Assembly (NCBI RefSeq): GCF_024586455.1
Contig: NW_026089624.1
Span: 16,149,341-16,213,340 of the forward strand
Reading direction: 5' to 3'
DNA: 64,000 nucleotides
Source of the DNA: Bactrocera neohumeralis
Taxonomy: Eukaryota > Arthropoda > Insecta > Diptera > Tephritidae
The position numbers and the translations under genes are program-made. Shown here piece after piece: positions 22,355-32,020 of this stretch. Below the pieces are notes generated by a model. It was not told the DNA's origin and did no database searches. It saw nothing but the letters and a program-made list of their open reading frames with translations. Within the stretch, counting starts at the first letter, position 1. Each line of letters starts with the position of its first letter.

Positions 22355-22489
22355 AGAGCGACGTATCACCAAAACGGCTCAATCAATGGCTTGAGTCTGT
22401 CTAGTTTTTAAATAGATTTACGATTTTATTACTTATTGTTAGGCTTTAAGAAAAAGCAGATACAATAAATAAAATTATTTTGAAAAAAA

Positions 22490-22999
22490 AAGTCCTCTCT
22501 CGACGAACAAAAACCAAACTCCATAAGTCACTCACAATACCCGTCTTGCTATATGGTGCAGAGGTCTGGACGATGACAACTGATGAGTCGACGTTGCGAG
22601 TTTTCGAGAGAAAAGTTCTGCGAAAGATTTATGGTCCTTTGCGCGTTGGCCACTGCGAATATCGCATTCGATGGAACGATGAGCTGTATGAGATATATGA
22701 CGACATTGACATAGTTCAGCGAATTAAAAGACAGCGGCTACGCTGGCTAGGTCATGTTGTCCGGATGGATGAAAACGCTCCAGCTCTGAAAGTATTCGAC
22801 GCAGTACCCGCCGGAGGAAGCAAAGGAAAAAGAAGACCTCCAATCCGTTGAAAGGACCAAGTGGAGAAGGACCTGGCTTCGCTTGGAATATCCAATTGGC
22901 GCCACGTAGCGGAAAGAAGAAACGACTGGAGCGCTGTTGTTAACTTAGCTATAACCGCGTAAGCGGTGTCTACGCTGTTAAAGGAGAAGAAGAAGAAGC
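22490..22999 (+). mobile_element. RTE copy D, 3' part after the Jockey insertion
   Basis: It resumes with the second AAGTCCTCTCT and encodes RTE C-terminal residues: IPVLLYGAEVWTMTTDE, LRVFERKVLRKIYGPLRVG and RLRWLGHVVRMDENAPALK. A stop replaces Trp in a normally RPPLRWKDQ-like segment (22848-22853). The 3' end reads CCGCGTAAGCGGTG and then GAAGAAGAAGAAG, the short tandem tail typical of RTE elements. Confidence 0.88.
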
Positions 23000-23302
23000 T
23001 ACCGCACTCTGTTGAACCTAATATGGGTCGTGATCGCTAATGCAAACTGTTCGAAAAAGCAAACTTGGCATCTGTATCAAAATTGAAAATTGAAAAGCAT
23101 TAACGTTTGAAAAGTAGTTTCACAATAATGTACAAAAAAAACTTGGTGCTAGCTAAAATGTCATTGAAATTTAGTTTTATTAAATGTAATTTTAATATTA
23201 TTGTTTTATTAGGCTAAGCCCGCGGCTCCGCTAGCGAAGATTTTGTGATTGGCATAATATTTTTATAGCGTTGTTGTGGAGATACCATATAATCATCTCA
23301 AA

Positions 23303-23864
23303 TTAAGGGGATGTTCTGGTCCAGAAATTTAAAAAAATCGAATTTTTTTTTATATTTTCAAAGTTTAACTAATCAAGAATATGTGTACAAGAGGATTTTT
23401 CAAAATTCAAATTATTTTGGGAGATATAGGCATTTTTCTGACCCGGCATCCAAACTGGTTCGACCGAAACTAATCGAACAAAAGACATTACACGAAATTT
23501 TAAACGCGTTTTTCTCAAAACTGACAATTTCGGAACGATCCCCAGGATTTCTCAGGTTCTACTGGATCGATTTACTTGAAATTTTTATAGAGTCGTCTTT
23601 ATAGGCTTGTCTATGGTTGGAACTAGCCCCATCCCCAAATTTTTATTTTTATTATTTTTAAAAAATTCGAAATAGTCAGAAAAAGTGATCCAAAAAAACT
23701 TTTTTTTTAGGCAGTCGCCATTTTGGTGAAACAAATTTTTTCCCACTTTCTATTCAAGATTAATAATTTTTTTTTTTTTTTTGGTTTCAGATAACTAGAA
23801 GGGTTGAAATCATGGGTATGGTCACGTGGAAATTTTTAGAGACCCCCCACTTCGCCAGCTCATA
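23303..23864. mobile_element. TTAA element, family 1, cut by the duplication junction
   Basis: The left end TTAAGGGGATGTTCTGG at 23303 is identical to 27259 onward. The right end is missing because the tandem junction lies inside the element. Confidence 0.8.
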
Positions 23865-26445
23865 ACTGGCATTGACCTCTACATCAACATTAAAAGGAAA
23901 TTAAGTCCTTCAAAGTCAGCGGTCAATCCCAATAAATTTCAAGGCGGTACACCAATAAAGAATAAACCGGAAGTTTTAAATGGCAATAGGTTTGCCTTAC
24001 TAAGCAATGGATCAGACGACGATGCGAAGGGTACCACCACAGTCGTTAATGCCAAACCACCTCCAATATATTTGCGCGAACGTAGCAGTAATGCTCTCGT
24101 TGCTGAATTAAGTAAAATTGTAGGTACTTACAATTTCCATATATTTAGTGCCTTTGAAAAAAGGCAATCTAGATGAAGCAAAAATTCAGTCCTACACTGA
24201 AAAAAGTTTTATGGACATAGTTAAATTTTTGTCAAATAAAAACAAAAATTATTATTCGTATCAACTGAAGAGCTCTAAGGGCCTAGTTGTTGTAATCAAG
24301 GGTATAGAGTCCGCCCTAGACTCTAGTGAAGTCAAAGAAGCATTGGAAGAATGTGGTTTTGGAATTAAGACAGTTGTAAATATATTTAATAGAAACAAAG
24401 TACCACAGCCTAGTATAAAAAATACGTCAGTAGCCACATTAATATTGAGTACAAAATAAATACATGAAGAGATATTGACGAAAGCATAAGAGAAGTCAAT
24501 GATATAATAACCAGCGCAGCTGTCTTAGCAACACCAAACAAAAGCTTTAATCCGCTTGGTCTCAGAAAAATCTCTAATAAAGAAATAGAGATGCTTGTAA
24601 ATGAAAAAAGACGTGCAAGACGTGAATGGCAGATAAATCGCTCCCCCTCCACTCAGCTTCAATTGAAAGCTGCTGTACGTAAATTAAAAAAAGCGCTCAA
24701 ACGTGAGGAAGAATTGAACACCGAAATGTATATAAAGAAGCTGTGCCCAAATTCAAACAAGCAAAATTCCCTTTGGACAGCCCAAAAGTCCATGAAGCCA
24801 CCAACTAACTCCAACTTGCCTATACGAGACTTGGGTGGAAATTGGGCTCGAAATGACGAGGGAAAGGCTAATTGCTTTGCAAACCACCTAGAAAATTTAA
24901 TTTCAACCCAATTTGCCAAAGAACAACTTTAAGCTGCCAATCTTACCCCACACAGCTAAAGAGTCACTCGAGTCTCTTATGACTTCACCTTCTGAAATCA
25001 TTGGTATCATCAAAGAACTTAATCCAAAAAAGTCGCCGGGAAATGATAAAATTTCCCCAAAAATACTAATTGAGTTACCAATTATTGCTGTAGAGGTGTT
25101 CTCTTTGCTCTTCAATGCAATTCTTAGTTTCGGATACTATCCAATTTCATGGAAAAAGTCGCAAATTATCTTGATAGATAAACCTGGGAAAGACTTAACA
25201 CAGCCGTCTTCATACAGACCAATAAGTCTTCTACCACGTCTTTCAAAAGTATTTGAAAAAGTATTACTATCAAAGATGTCTCCTTTCCTCCACGTAAATA
25301 ACACAATACCAATGCATCAATACGGATTTCGTGCGAAACATGGCACAATAGAGCAAGTAAATAGAATTACTAACGAGATAAGGAAAGCATTTGAGCACAG
25401 GGAAAACTGTTCAGCAATATTTCTAGACGTGGCTCAAGCGTTTGATAAGGTGTGGCACGAAGGTCTTTTATATAAGATTAAAAAAATTCTACCTTTAGGA
25501 TTGTATAAAACCTTGGAATCTTACTTAACAAATAGAAAATTTATGGTAAAAGTGGGAGATTTTATATCTGATGAACGACAGATAAGGGCTGGTGTACCAC
25601 AGGGCAGTGTTTTAGGCCCAACACTATACGGATACATCATATATACAGCAGATCTTCCAACAGCTATTAATGTATTAACTTCAACTTTTGTGGATGACAC
25701 AGCTATAGTGAGCCGTAACAAATGCCAAATTTTAGCATCACGAATATTAGCGAAGCATTTAAGTTCTGTCGAAGAGTGGCTAGCGAACTGGCGTATAAAC
25801 ATAAATGAACAGAAGTGTAAGCATATTACATTTTCGCTAAGACCAAAGATATGCCCGGCAGTAAAAATAAACAATATTTTAGTACCCCAAGCGAACGAAG
25901 TAACATATCTTGGTATTCACCTAGATAGAAGGCTCACGTGGAGAAAACATGTCTCTAGTAAAACAACATGTATGAAGATTAGAGCTGCAAATTTAAACTG
26001 GCTTTTAAATAAAAATTCCAAACTTAGCCTAGATAACAAAGTGCTTTTATATAATGCGGTCATAAAGCCGATTTGGATGTATGGCATTCAACTGTGCACG
26101 CTTAGAACAAAAACGTGTTCACAAAAATGGTACATGCGTAACGAAAATATCCATAAAGACCTTGGTATTCCTATGGTAAAAAAAGAAGTAGAAGACAGCA
26201 GAATTAAATATATATCTAAACTCCGAGATCACCCAGACCCTTTGGCTAATGCTTTGGTACATTCCTGCGATCAAACACGACTTAAAAGAAGAGATATGCC
26301 TGCGTATTAAAGAGCGACGTATCACCAAAACGGCTCAATCAATGGCTTGAGTCTGTCTAGTTTTTAAATAGATTTACGATTTTATTACTTATTGTTAGGC
26401 TTTAAGAAAAAGCAGATACAATAAATAAAATTATTTTGAAAAAAA
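23865..26445 (+). mobile_element. Jockey copy 2 (from the tandem duplication)
   Basis: A copy of the Jockey element starting in mid-gag at TGIDLYINIKRKLSPSK. Gag frames are at 23862-24459 and the reverse transcriptase at 24470-26310. The frameshifts and the gag/endonuclease deletion are the same as in copy 1, so they predate the duplication. Unlike copy 1 it has the catalytic aspartate in FLDVAQAFDKVWH (codon 25426-25428) and QKWYMRN in place of SPWYMRN. It lacks the leader and start codon of gag. Confidence 0.88.
24913..26310 (+). pseudogene. Jockey reverse transcriptase, copy 2
   Basis: A 465-codon frame with all the palm motifs of copy 1 and the normal first aspartate. It keeps FVDD in place of the usual FADD. 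Upstream residues lie in another frame (24591-24932), and no endonuclease precedes it. The stop is at 26308-26310, after the KRRDMPAY residues. Confidence 0.85.
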
Positions 26446-26960
26446 AGTCCTCTCTCGACGAACAAAAACCAAACTCCATAAGTCACTCACAATACCCGTC
26501 TTGCTATATGGTGCAGAGGTCTGGACGATGACAACTGATGAGTCGACGTTGCGAGTTTTCGAGAGAAAAGTTCTGCGAAAGATTTATGGTCCTTTGCGCG
26601 TTGGCCACTGCGAATATCGCATTCGATGGAACGATGAGCTGTATGAGATATATGACGACATTGACATAGTTCAGCGAATTAAAAGACAGCGGCTACGCTG
26701 GCTAGGTCATGTTGTCCGGATGGATGAAAACACTCCAGCTCTGAAAGTATTCGACGCAGTACCCGCCGGAGGAAGCAAAGGAAAAAGAAGACCTCCAATC
26801 CGTTGAAAGGACCAAGTGGAGAAGGACCTGGCTTCGCTTGGAATATCCTATTGGCGCCACGTAGCGGAAAGAAGAAACGACTGGAGCGCTGTTGTTAACT
26901 TAGCTATAACCGCGTAAGCGGTGTCTACGCTGTTAAAGGAGAAGAAGAAGAAGCTACCGC
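26446..26960 (+). mobile_element. RTE 3' fragment, duplicated copy
   Basis: Duplicate of 22490-22999. Its C-terminal frame includes RLRWLGHVVRMDENTPALK and has the same premature stop before KDQVEKDLA. It ends in the GAAGAAGAAG tail. Confidence 0.88.
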
Positions 26961-27258
26961 ACTCTGTTGAACCTAATATGGGTCGTGATCGCTAATGCAA
27001 ACTGTTCGAAAAAGCAAACTTGGCATCTGTATCAAAATTGAAAATTGAAAAGCATTAACGTTTGAAAAGTAGTTTCACAATAATGTACAAAAAAAACTTG
27101 GTGCTAGCTAAAATGTCATTGAAATTTAGTTTTATTAAATGTAATTTTAATATTATTGTTTTATTAGGTCTAAGCCCGCGGCTCCGCTAGCGAAGATTTT
27201 GTGATTGGCATAATATTTTTATAGCGTTGTTGTGGAGATACCATATAATCATCTCAAA

Positions 27259-27967
27259 TTAAGGGGATGTTCTGGTCCAGAAATTTAAAAAAATCGAATT
27301 TTTTTTTATATTTTCAAAGTTTAACTAATCAAGAATATGTGTACAAGAGGATTTTTCAAAATTCAAATTATTTTGGGAGATATAGGCATTTTTCTGACCC
27401 GGCATCCAAACTGGTTCGACCGAAACTAATCGAACAAAAAGACATTACACGAAATTTTAAACGCGTTTTTCTCAAAACTGACAATTTCGGAACGATCCCC
27501 AGGATTTCTCAGGTTCTACTGGATCGATTTACTTGAAATTTTTATAGAGTCGTCTTTATAGGCTTGTCTATGGTTGGAACTAGCCCCATCCCCAAATTTT
27601 TATTTTTATTATTTTTAAAAAATTCGAAATAGTCAGAAAAAGTGATCCAAAAAAACTTTTTTTTTAGGCAGTCGCCATTTTGTGAAACAAATTTTTTCCC
27701 ACTTTCTATTCAAGATTAATAATTTTTTTTTTTTTTTTTGGTTTCAGATAACTAGAAGGGTTGAAATCATGGGTATGGTCACGTGGAAATTTTTAGAGAC
27801 CCCCCACTTCGCCAGCTCATAACTTTTGAATTTTTTTAGTTTTTTTAGTTTTTAATTTTTTTCTGTACTCTTCTAAAATTAACAAATAACTAATAAAAAA
27901 ATGGATGGTAAAAATATTAATTGCCTTTTTTTACGACACTGAAATTCAGGCCAGAATACCCCCTTAA
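27259..27967. mobile_element. TTAA element, family 1, complete copy
   Basis: TTAA at 27259-27262 and 27964-27967 flank GGGGATGTTCTGGTCCAG and its partner GGCCAGAATACCCCC. The interior is AT-rich with a TTTTTAGGCAGTCGCC segment and no coding capacity. This is the only copy in the window with both ends. Length is 709 bp. Confidence 0.78.
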
Positions 27968-28299
27968 GTTGGAACTTGTTTTCAACACTGTAGCTATTAC
28001 GCTATTTTTGTTTGTTACAGGTACTGTTTGGTTTGTTATGAATTTTTGTGTGTCGTTCGCGTACCATCGCAAAGTATCTGCCTATGCGATTTTCTGTCGT
28101 GATAAAAATATACGAATAAGATTTCGTCAAATTTTTGAATAACCGTTTTGACTTTAAGCTTTCGCAATTAATAAATTCTTTCTTTGCACGACTCATTCTC
28201 TTTTTGTGTCTTTCTAATTGAAATTAATAGTATTATTAACAGGTATATTTATTTTTCGCATATTTTTATGTTTGAAAATTCAAATTTTCGAATGCGCAG

Positions 28300-28400
28300 A
28301 TCTAAGCCTCCATTCATCAGCAAATGAACAGTTGACCGACGGTGGGCTTTCTTGTGGAGATCGTCTCAAAGAAGTCTTGGGAAAACTGTTCAATGGCGCG
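28300..28400 (+). CDS. Candidate host exon, unidentified (101 bp)
   Basis: The segment is preceded by a pyrimidine-rich tract and GCGCAG, a plausible acceptor, and followed by GTAAAC, a plausible donor. Within it the frame stays open and ends on a codon boundary. The residues include LHSSANEQLTDGGLSCGDRL and KEVLGKLFNGA. Base composition is richer in G and C than either side. I recognise no family. It could be an exon of a gene whose introns span this window, or a chance open stretch. No neighbouring exon was identified. Confidence 0.3.
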
Positions 28401-28635
28401 GTAAACAAACAATCTGAAAATATTATACCCCTATAACGGTTTTCATTTTCGCTCGGTTGAATTAAGTTAAAGCAATTCAACTTCAGATCAACATAACTAT
28501 TTTTTAGTATTACAATTTTCAACTATTTTCAATCGAAAAAATTTTAAACGAAAAATCAAAGCAATTCTATTTAGAAAACAATGTTAGTTGCAGACTCATA
28601 AATATTCTCGTTAAAATGAGGAACCATTTTATTCT

Positions 28636-29300
28636 TTAAGGGGCTATACCAGTGTGACACTTTCAAATTTTTTTTTTTTTACTTTTTCGATAGTTTATAT
28701 ATTAAAAAATATCCTGTGAATCGGTGAGGTCGTAAATAGTTTCTGAATGGCAGCGTTCTAAACAGCGAAACGACATTTTTCAAAATTGCTGACGTTATAA
28801 CTCAACGAGAAATTGACCGATCGACTTAAAATTAAAACTGGATATAGTTGAATACATTTGCTATACAATAGACTACGGTCATTTTGATTGGTTGATATTT
28901 GTCAATTTGACATTAAAAAAAAAACCATTTTTTTCGTAAAAAAAACGATTTTTGTTTTTAAATTACGCCATTTTCGTAATTTTTGATATTTTTCAAAGAT
29001 CGTAGTTCATTGTATAGAAAATATATTTAAGTTTAATAAACATTTTGAATTTTTTTGTTTCAACTACACAATCGACCGGAATCATGCCAGCAGTTGAGGC
29101 ACTTTTTTTTTGGCACTTCCGCAGACAGCACATAACTCCGTTATTTTTCAATATTTTTGTAAATTTTTTTTTTTAATATAGCTAAAAATATACTTTATTA
29201 CGTCCATAAAACTTCGAAACATTCAATCTAGTACTTTCTTTTAAAAAAATTCACGAAAATCGCCTAATTTTTCATGCGTCACACTGGTATAGCCCCTTAA
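28636..29300. mobile_element. TTAA element, family 2, copy 2
   Basis: TTAA at 28636-28639 and 29297-29300 flank GGGGCTATACCAGTGTGAC and GTCACACTGGTATAGCCCC, almost perfect inverted repeats of about 19 bp. It matches the copy at 6593-7254 over its length, with small indels. No coding capacity. Confidence 0.8.
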
Positions 29301-29327
29301 TAGATGAAGTAATGATAGTTATCAAGA

Positions 29328-29585
29328 ATGCATTTTAAATGTTTTCGACTTTGGATTGAAGCAACCTACGATGTTACAAACCTGGGGTCGAATCGTTACA
29401 TCCGTGAACGTATCACTCGTCACGTAAAAGCCTGTATTTCGTATTATGACGTACGTGATCGTAACGCTTCTATCGTGATCTGGAATGATGACATACGTGA
29501 ACGAGTATATAAACGTATCCGTTCGTTCGAATCGTCGTTCGAACGCGAACTACCAATCGTAATAGCCAAATTTATGGAAATGTGA
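29328..29585 (+). CDS. Unrecognised 85-codon open frame
   Basis: It starts with ATG at 29328 just after the TTAA element and stops at 29583-29585. It is Arg- and Ile-rich, with EATYDVTNLGSNRYIRERIT and DDIRERVYKRIRSFES. Sequence richness in CGT/ACG and partial self-complementarity (TTCGTTCGAATCGTCGTTCG at 29520) could mean a foldback repeat rather than a gene. No family is recognised. Confidence 0.2.
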   Translation: MHFKCFRLWIEATYDVTNLGSNRYIRERITRHVKACISYYDVRDRNASIVIWNDDIRERVYKRIRSFESSFERELPIVIAKFMEM

Positions 29586-30165
29586 GCAAAATTTTTTAAA
29601 ATTTTAAGTTTTTTATAATTTTTAGTAATAAAGGACATAAACAAGAATGCAATGAATGGAATATCTCACTAAAAATTAAAAAGTAATAATATTTATATGA
29701 ACAAAATTTTTGTATTTTAGTTGACAATAAAAATAAAATTATTTACAAGGTTAAGGACATATACATTTTTTAATTAAATGTATTAAAGAATACTTTATTT
29801 GATCTCTTATCGTTTGGTCGATTGCGGTGTAGCGGTTCGTTACCCCAGTGTCGGACCATAGAATTGTAAGGTTTGCGCTGAGGGCACGGGTCAAGCTATT
29901 CCCTCCTAGACGCAACCCGCGAAGGACCAATTGGAGTGCCTTCAGGGAGAGGCTAGATAAGGGATTGAAGAGGGTGGGGCAGACTGACAGCAGCGCCACG
30001 GTCCCGGGAATGGAGAGCAGATTGACCGTGCTTAACGGGTCCATCACTAACGCGTACAATGACAGCTGCCCCTTAGGAGTACCCACAGACAAGCACAATT
30101 GCTCCCGGTGGACAAGGAAACTCGTAGACCTAAGGAAGAAGGTACGCAGCCTATTTAATAAGGCT

Positions 30166-30178
30166 AAACGTACAGGGG
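30166..30178 (+). repeat. Target-site duplication of RTE copy F (left)
   Basis: AAACGTACAGGGG, repeated at 31245-31257. The host frame KRTG continues across the two copies (GCTAAACGTACAGGGG to TCTGGGAAGAA). Confidence 0.85.
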
Positions 30179-31244
30179 CGCGATGTCTGAATTTGATATC
30201 CCCGCAAAACTAATACGGCTGTGTAAACTGACGTTGAACAACACGAAAAGCTCCGTCAGGATCGGGAAGGACCTCTCCGAGCCGTTCGATACCAAACGAG
30301 GTTTCAGACAAGGCGACTCCCTATCGTGCGACTTCTTCAACCTGCTCCTGGAGAAAATAGTTCGAGCTGCTGAACTAAACAGAGAAGGTACCATCTTCTA
30401 TAAGAGTGTACAGCTGCTGGCGTATGCCGACGATATTGATATCATCGGCCTCAACACCCGCGCCGTTAGTTCTGCTTTCTCTAGGCTGGACAAGGAAGCA
30501 CAGAAAATGGGTCTGGTAGTGAACGAGAGCAAAACGAAATATCTCCTGTCATCAAACAAACAGTCGTCGCACTCGCGACTTGGCTCTCACGTCACTGTTG
30601 ACAGTCATAACTTTGAAGTTGTAGATAATTTCGTCTATTTAGGAACCAGCATTAACACCACTAATAATGTCAGCCTGGAAATCCAACGCAGGATTGCTCT
30701 TGCCAACAGGTGCTACTTCGGACTGAGTAGGCAATTGAAAAGTAAAGTCCTCTCTCGACTAACAAAAGCTAAACTCTATAAGTCGCTCATAATTCCCGTC
30801 CTGCTATATGGTGCAGAGGCTTGGGCGATGACAGCAACCGATGAGTCGACGTTACGAGTTTTCGAGAGAAAGGTTCTGCGAAAGATTTATGGTCCTTTGC
30901 GCATTGGCCACGGCGAATATCGCATCCGATGGAACGATGAGCTGTACGAGATATATGACGACATTGACATAGTTCAGCGAATTAAAAGGCAGCGGCTACG
31001 CTGGCTAGGTCATGTTGTCCGGATGGATGAAAACACTCCAGCTCTGAAAGTATTCGACGCAGTACCTGCCGGGGGATGCAGAGGAAGACCTCCACTCCGT
31101 TGGAAGGACCAAGTGGAGAAGGACCTGGCTTCGCTTGGAATATTCAATTGGCGCCACGCAGCGAAAAGAAGAAACGACTGGCGCGCTGTTGTTAACTCGG
31201 CTATAAACGCGTAAGCGGTGTGTACGCCAATTAAGAAGAAGAAG
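30179..31244 (+). mobile_element. RTE-like retrotransposon, copy F, 5' truncated
   Basis: It starts in mid-reverse transcriptase and ends with the CGCGTAAGCGGTG phrase and AAGAAGAAG tail at 31210-31244. A 13-bp target-site duplication flanks it. Truncation at the 5' end is the usual result of incomplete reverse transcription. This is the least damaged RTE copy in the window. Confidence 0.88.
30183..31214 (+). CDS. RTE-like reverse transcriptase C-terminal half, open
   Basis: An uninterrupted 343-codon frame. Domains in order: AKLIRLCKLTL and the thumb-side approach, RQGDSLSCDFFNLLLEKIV (motif B), LAYADDIDIIGLNTR (motif C with YADD), VNESKTKYLLSS, YLGTSINTTNNVSLE, then the C-terminal IPVLLYGAEAWAM, RVFERKVLRKIYG and RLRWLGHVVRMDENTPALK, ending SLGIFNWRHAAKRRNDWRAV. 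The upstream palm A aspartate and endonuclease are missing by truncation, so it cannot act alone. The ATG at 30183 is an internal methionine, not a native start. The open frame suggests a young insertion. Confidence 0.8.
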   Translation: MSEFDIPAKLIRLCKLTLNNTKSSVRIGKDLSEPFDTKRGFRQGDSLSCDFFNLLLEKIVRAAELNREGTIFYKSVQLLAYADDIDIIGLNTRAVSSAFSRLDKEAQKMGLVVNESKTKYLLSSNKQSSHSRLGSHVTVDSHNFEVVDNFVYLGTSINTTNNVSLEIQRRIALANRCYFGLSRQLKSKVLSRLTKAKLYKSLIIPVLLYGAEAWAMTATDESTLRVFERKVLRKIYGPLRIGHGEYRIRWNDELYEIYDDIDIVQRIKRQRLRWLGHVVRMDENTPALKVFDAVPAGGCRGRPPLRWKDQVEKDLASLGIFNWRHAAKRRNDWRAVVNSAINA

Positions 31245-31479
31245 AAACGTACAGGGGTCTGGGAAGAATATAGGAGCAACCTGACACTGTACAATAAAGA
31301 GATCAGGTCTGCTAAACAGGCTAGCTTTAGGAGATTCTGTGAAAGCACAAAGCTTTGGCTAAAGGGAAGACGGACACAGTGCTAGACATCAAAAGGAATG
31401 ACGGGACATTCACGACCAGCGCTGAGGACAGAGCTACAGAGCTCTTGGGTGCTCACTTCCCGGAGGTCAGCTGAGGTAA

Positions 31480-32020
31480 TCTTCATACCGAAAGTAGGTA
31501 GGAAGGACTACTCTTTGGCTAAATCTTTTAGGCCAATTAGCCTAACCTCCTTCCTACTGAAAACTATGGAGAAGATATCATCATTTAAGGTCGAAGGAGC
31601 TGAAGACTGCACCCCTGCATGCGGCTCAGCATGCATACAGAGCTGGCAGATCAACAAACACGGCTCTGTACCAGTTGACCTCCGAGATAGAGAGTTCACT
31701 GGAGAAAGGGGAAGTTATGCTATGCGCCTTTTTGGATATCGAGGGAGCTTTTGACAACACATCTCATAGAAGTGTAGCCATGGCACTGGAGGGTAGGAAT
31801 GTGCCAGCACCGGTGCGCAGATGGATAGAGGCGGTACTGCGCACCAGGGTTGCTGAGACCACAGCAGGGGGCACTAAGATTCGTCTCGGCACAACAAGAG
31901 GCTCTCCGCAGGGTGGTGTACTATCGCCCCTGCTATGGAGCCTTGTTGTGGACGACTTGTTAGCACTGCTAACCGACAACGGTATCCGCTGCCAATGATA
32001 AGCGGAGGATATAGTGATTA
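31480..32020 (+). pseudogene. Reverse transcriptase of the RNase H element, active-site box destroyed
   Basis: Traces of IPKVGRKDYSLAKSFRPISL are at about 31489-31548. After a deletion and frameshift the frame 31675-31998 gives EIESSLEKGEVMLCAFLDIE, GAFDNTSH, TTRGSPQGGVLSPLLWSLVV and NGIRCQ. The next codons read stop-stop-AEDIVIIA, where GYADDIVIIA is expected. The catalytic YADD has thus been lost through point changes including Asp to Glu. The frame downstream (32014 on) continues in register. Confidence 0.75.

Larger units (their letters stand above)
19326..22489 (+). mobile_element. Jockey-clade retrotransposon, copy 1
   Basis: The insertion begins GGTTTTGTTTTTTG and has an AT-rich leader with CGGACGTGCTTTCATGCG (19369-19386), a phrase also seen near 42664 in the other Jockey copy. 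Gag (19594-20506) and a reverse transcriptase (to 22354) follow, then a 3' region ending in oligo(A). The gag C-terminus and the endonuclease are deleted near 20500. It sits in RTE copy D with an 11-bp target-site duplication. Most of it was copied again in the tandem duplication. Confidence 0.88.
19912..23864 (+). repeat. Tandem duplication, unit 1
   Basis: Unit 1 runs from inside Jockey gag through the RTE 3' end into a family 1 TTAA element. It is followed head to tail by unit 2 (23865-27821). The two are nearly identical by eye, with about fifteen small differences, for example the single base at 20517/24470, the changes near 21450-21480, and the insertion CAAAAATGG against CACCATGG near 22170/26122. 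Confidence 0.92.
23865..27821 (+). repeat. Tandem duplication, unit 2
   Basis: Direct repeat of 19912-23864, offset by 3953 bp at its start. The junction AGCTCATAACTGGCATTG shares AACT with both source breakpoints: CAAACTGGCATT at 19910 and CATAACTTTTGA at 27818. That is a 4-bp microhomology. Unit 2 continues past 27821 into the intact right half of the TTAA element. Confidence 0.92.

Noticed and set aside
29328..29585. Unrecognised open frame considered as a confident gene
   Set aside because: Only 85 codons, locally self-complementary and next to a mobile element; kept as a low-confidence feature only.
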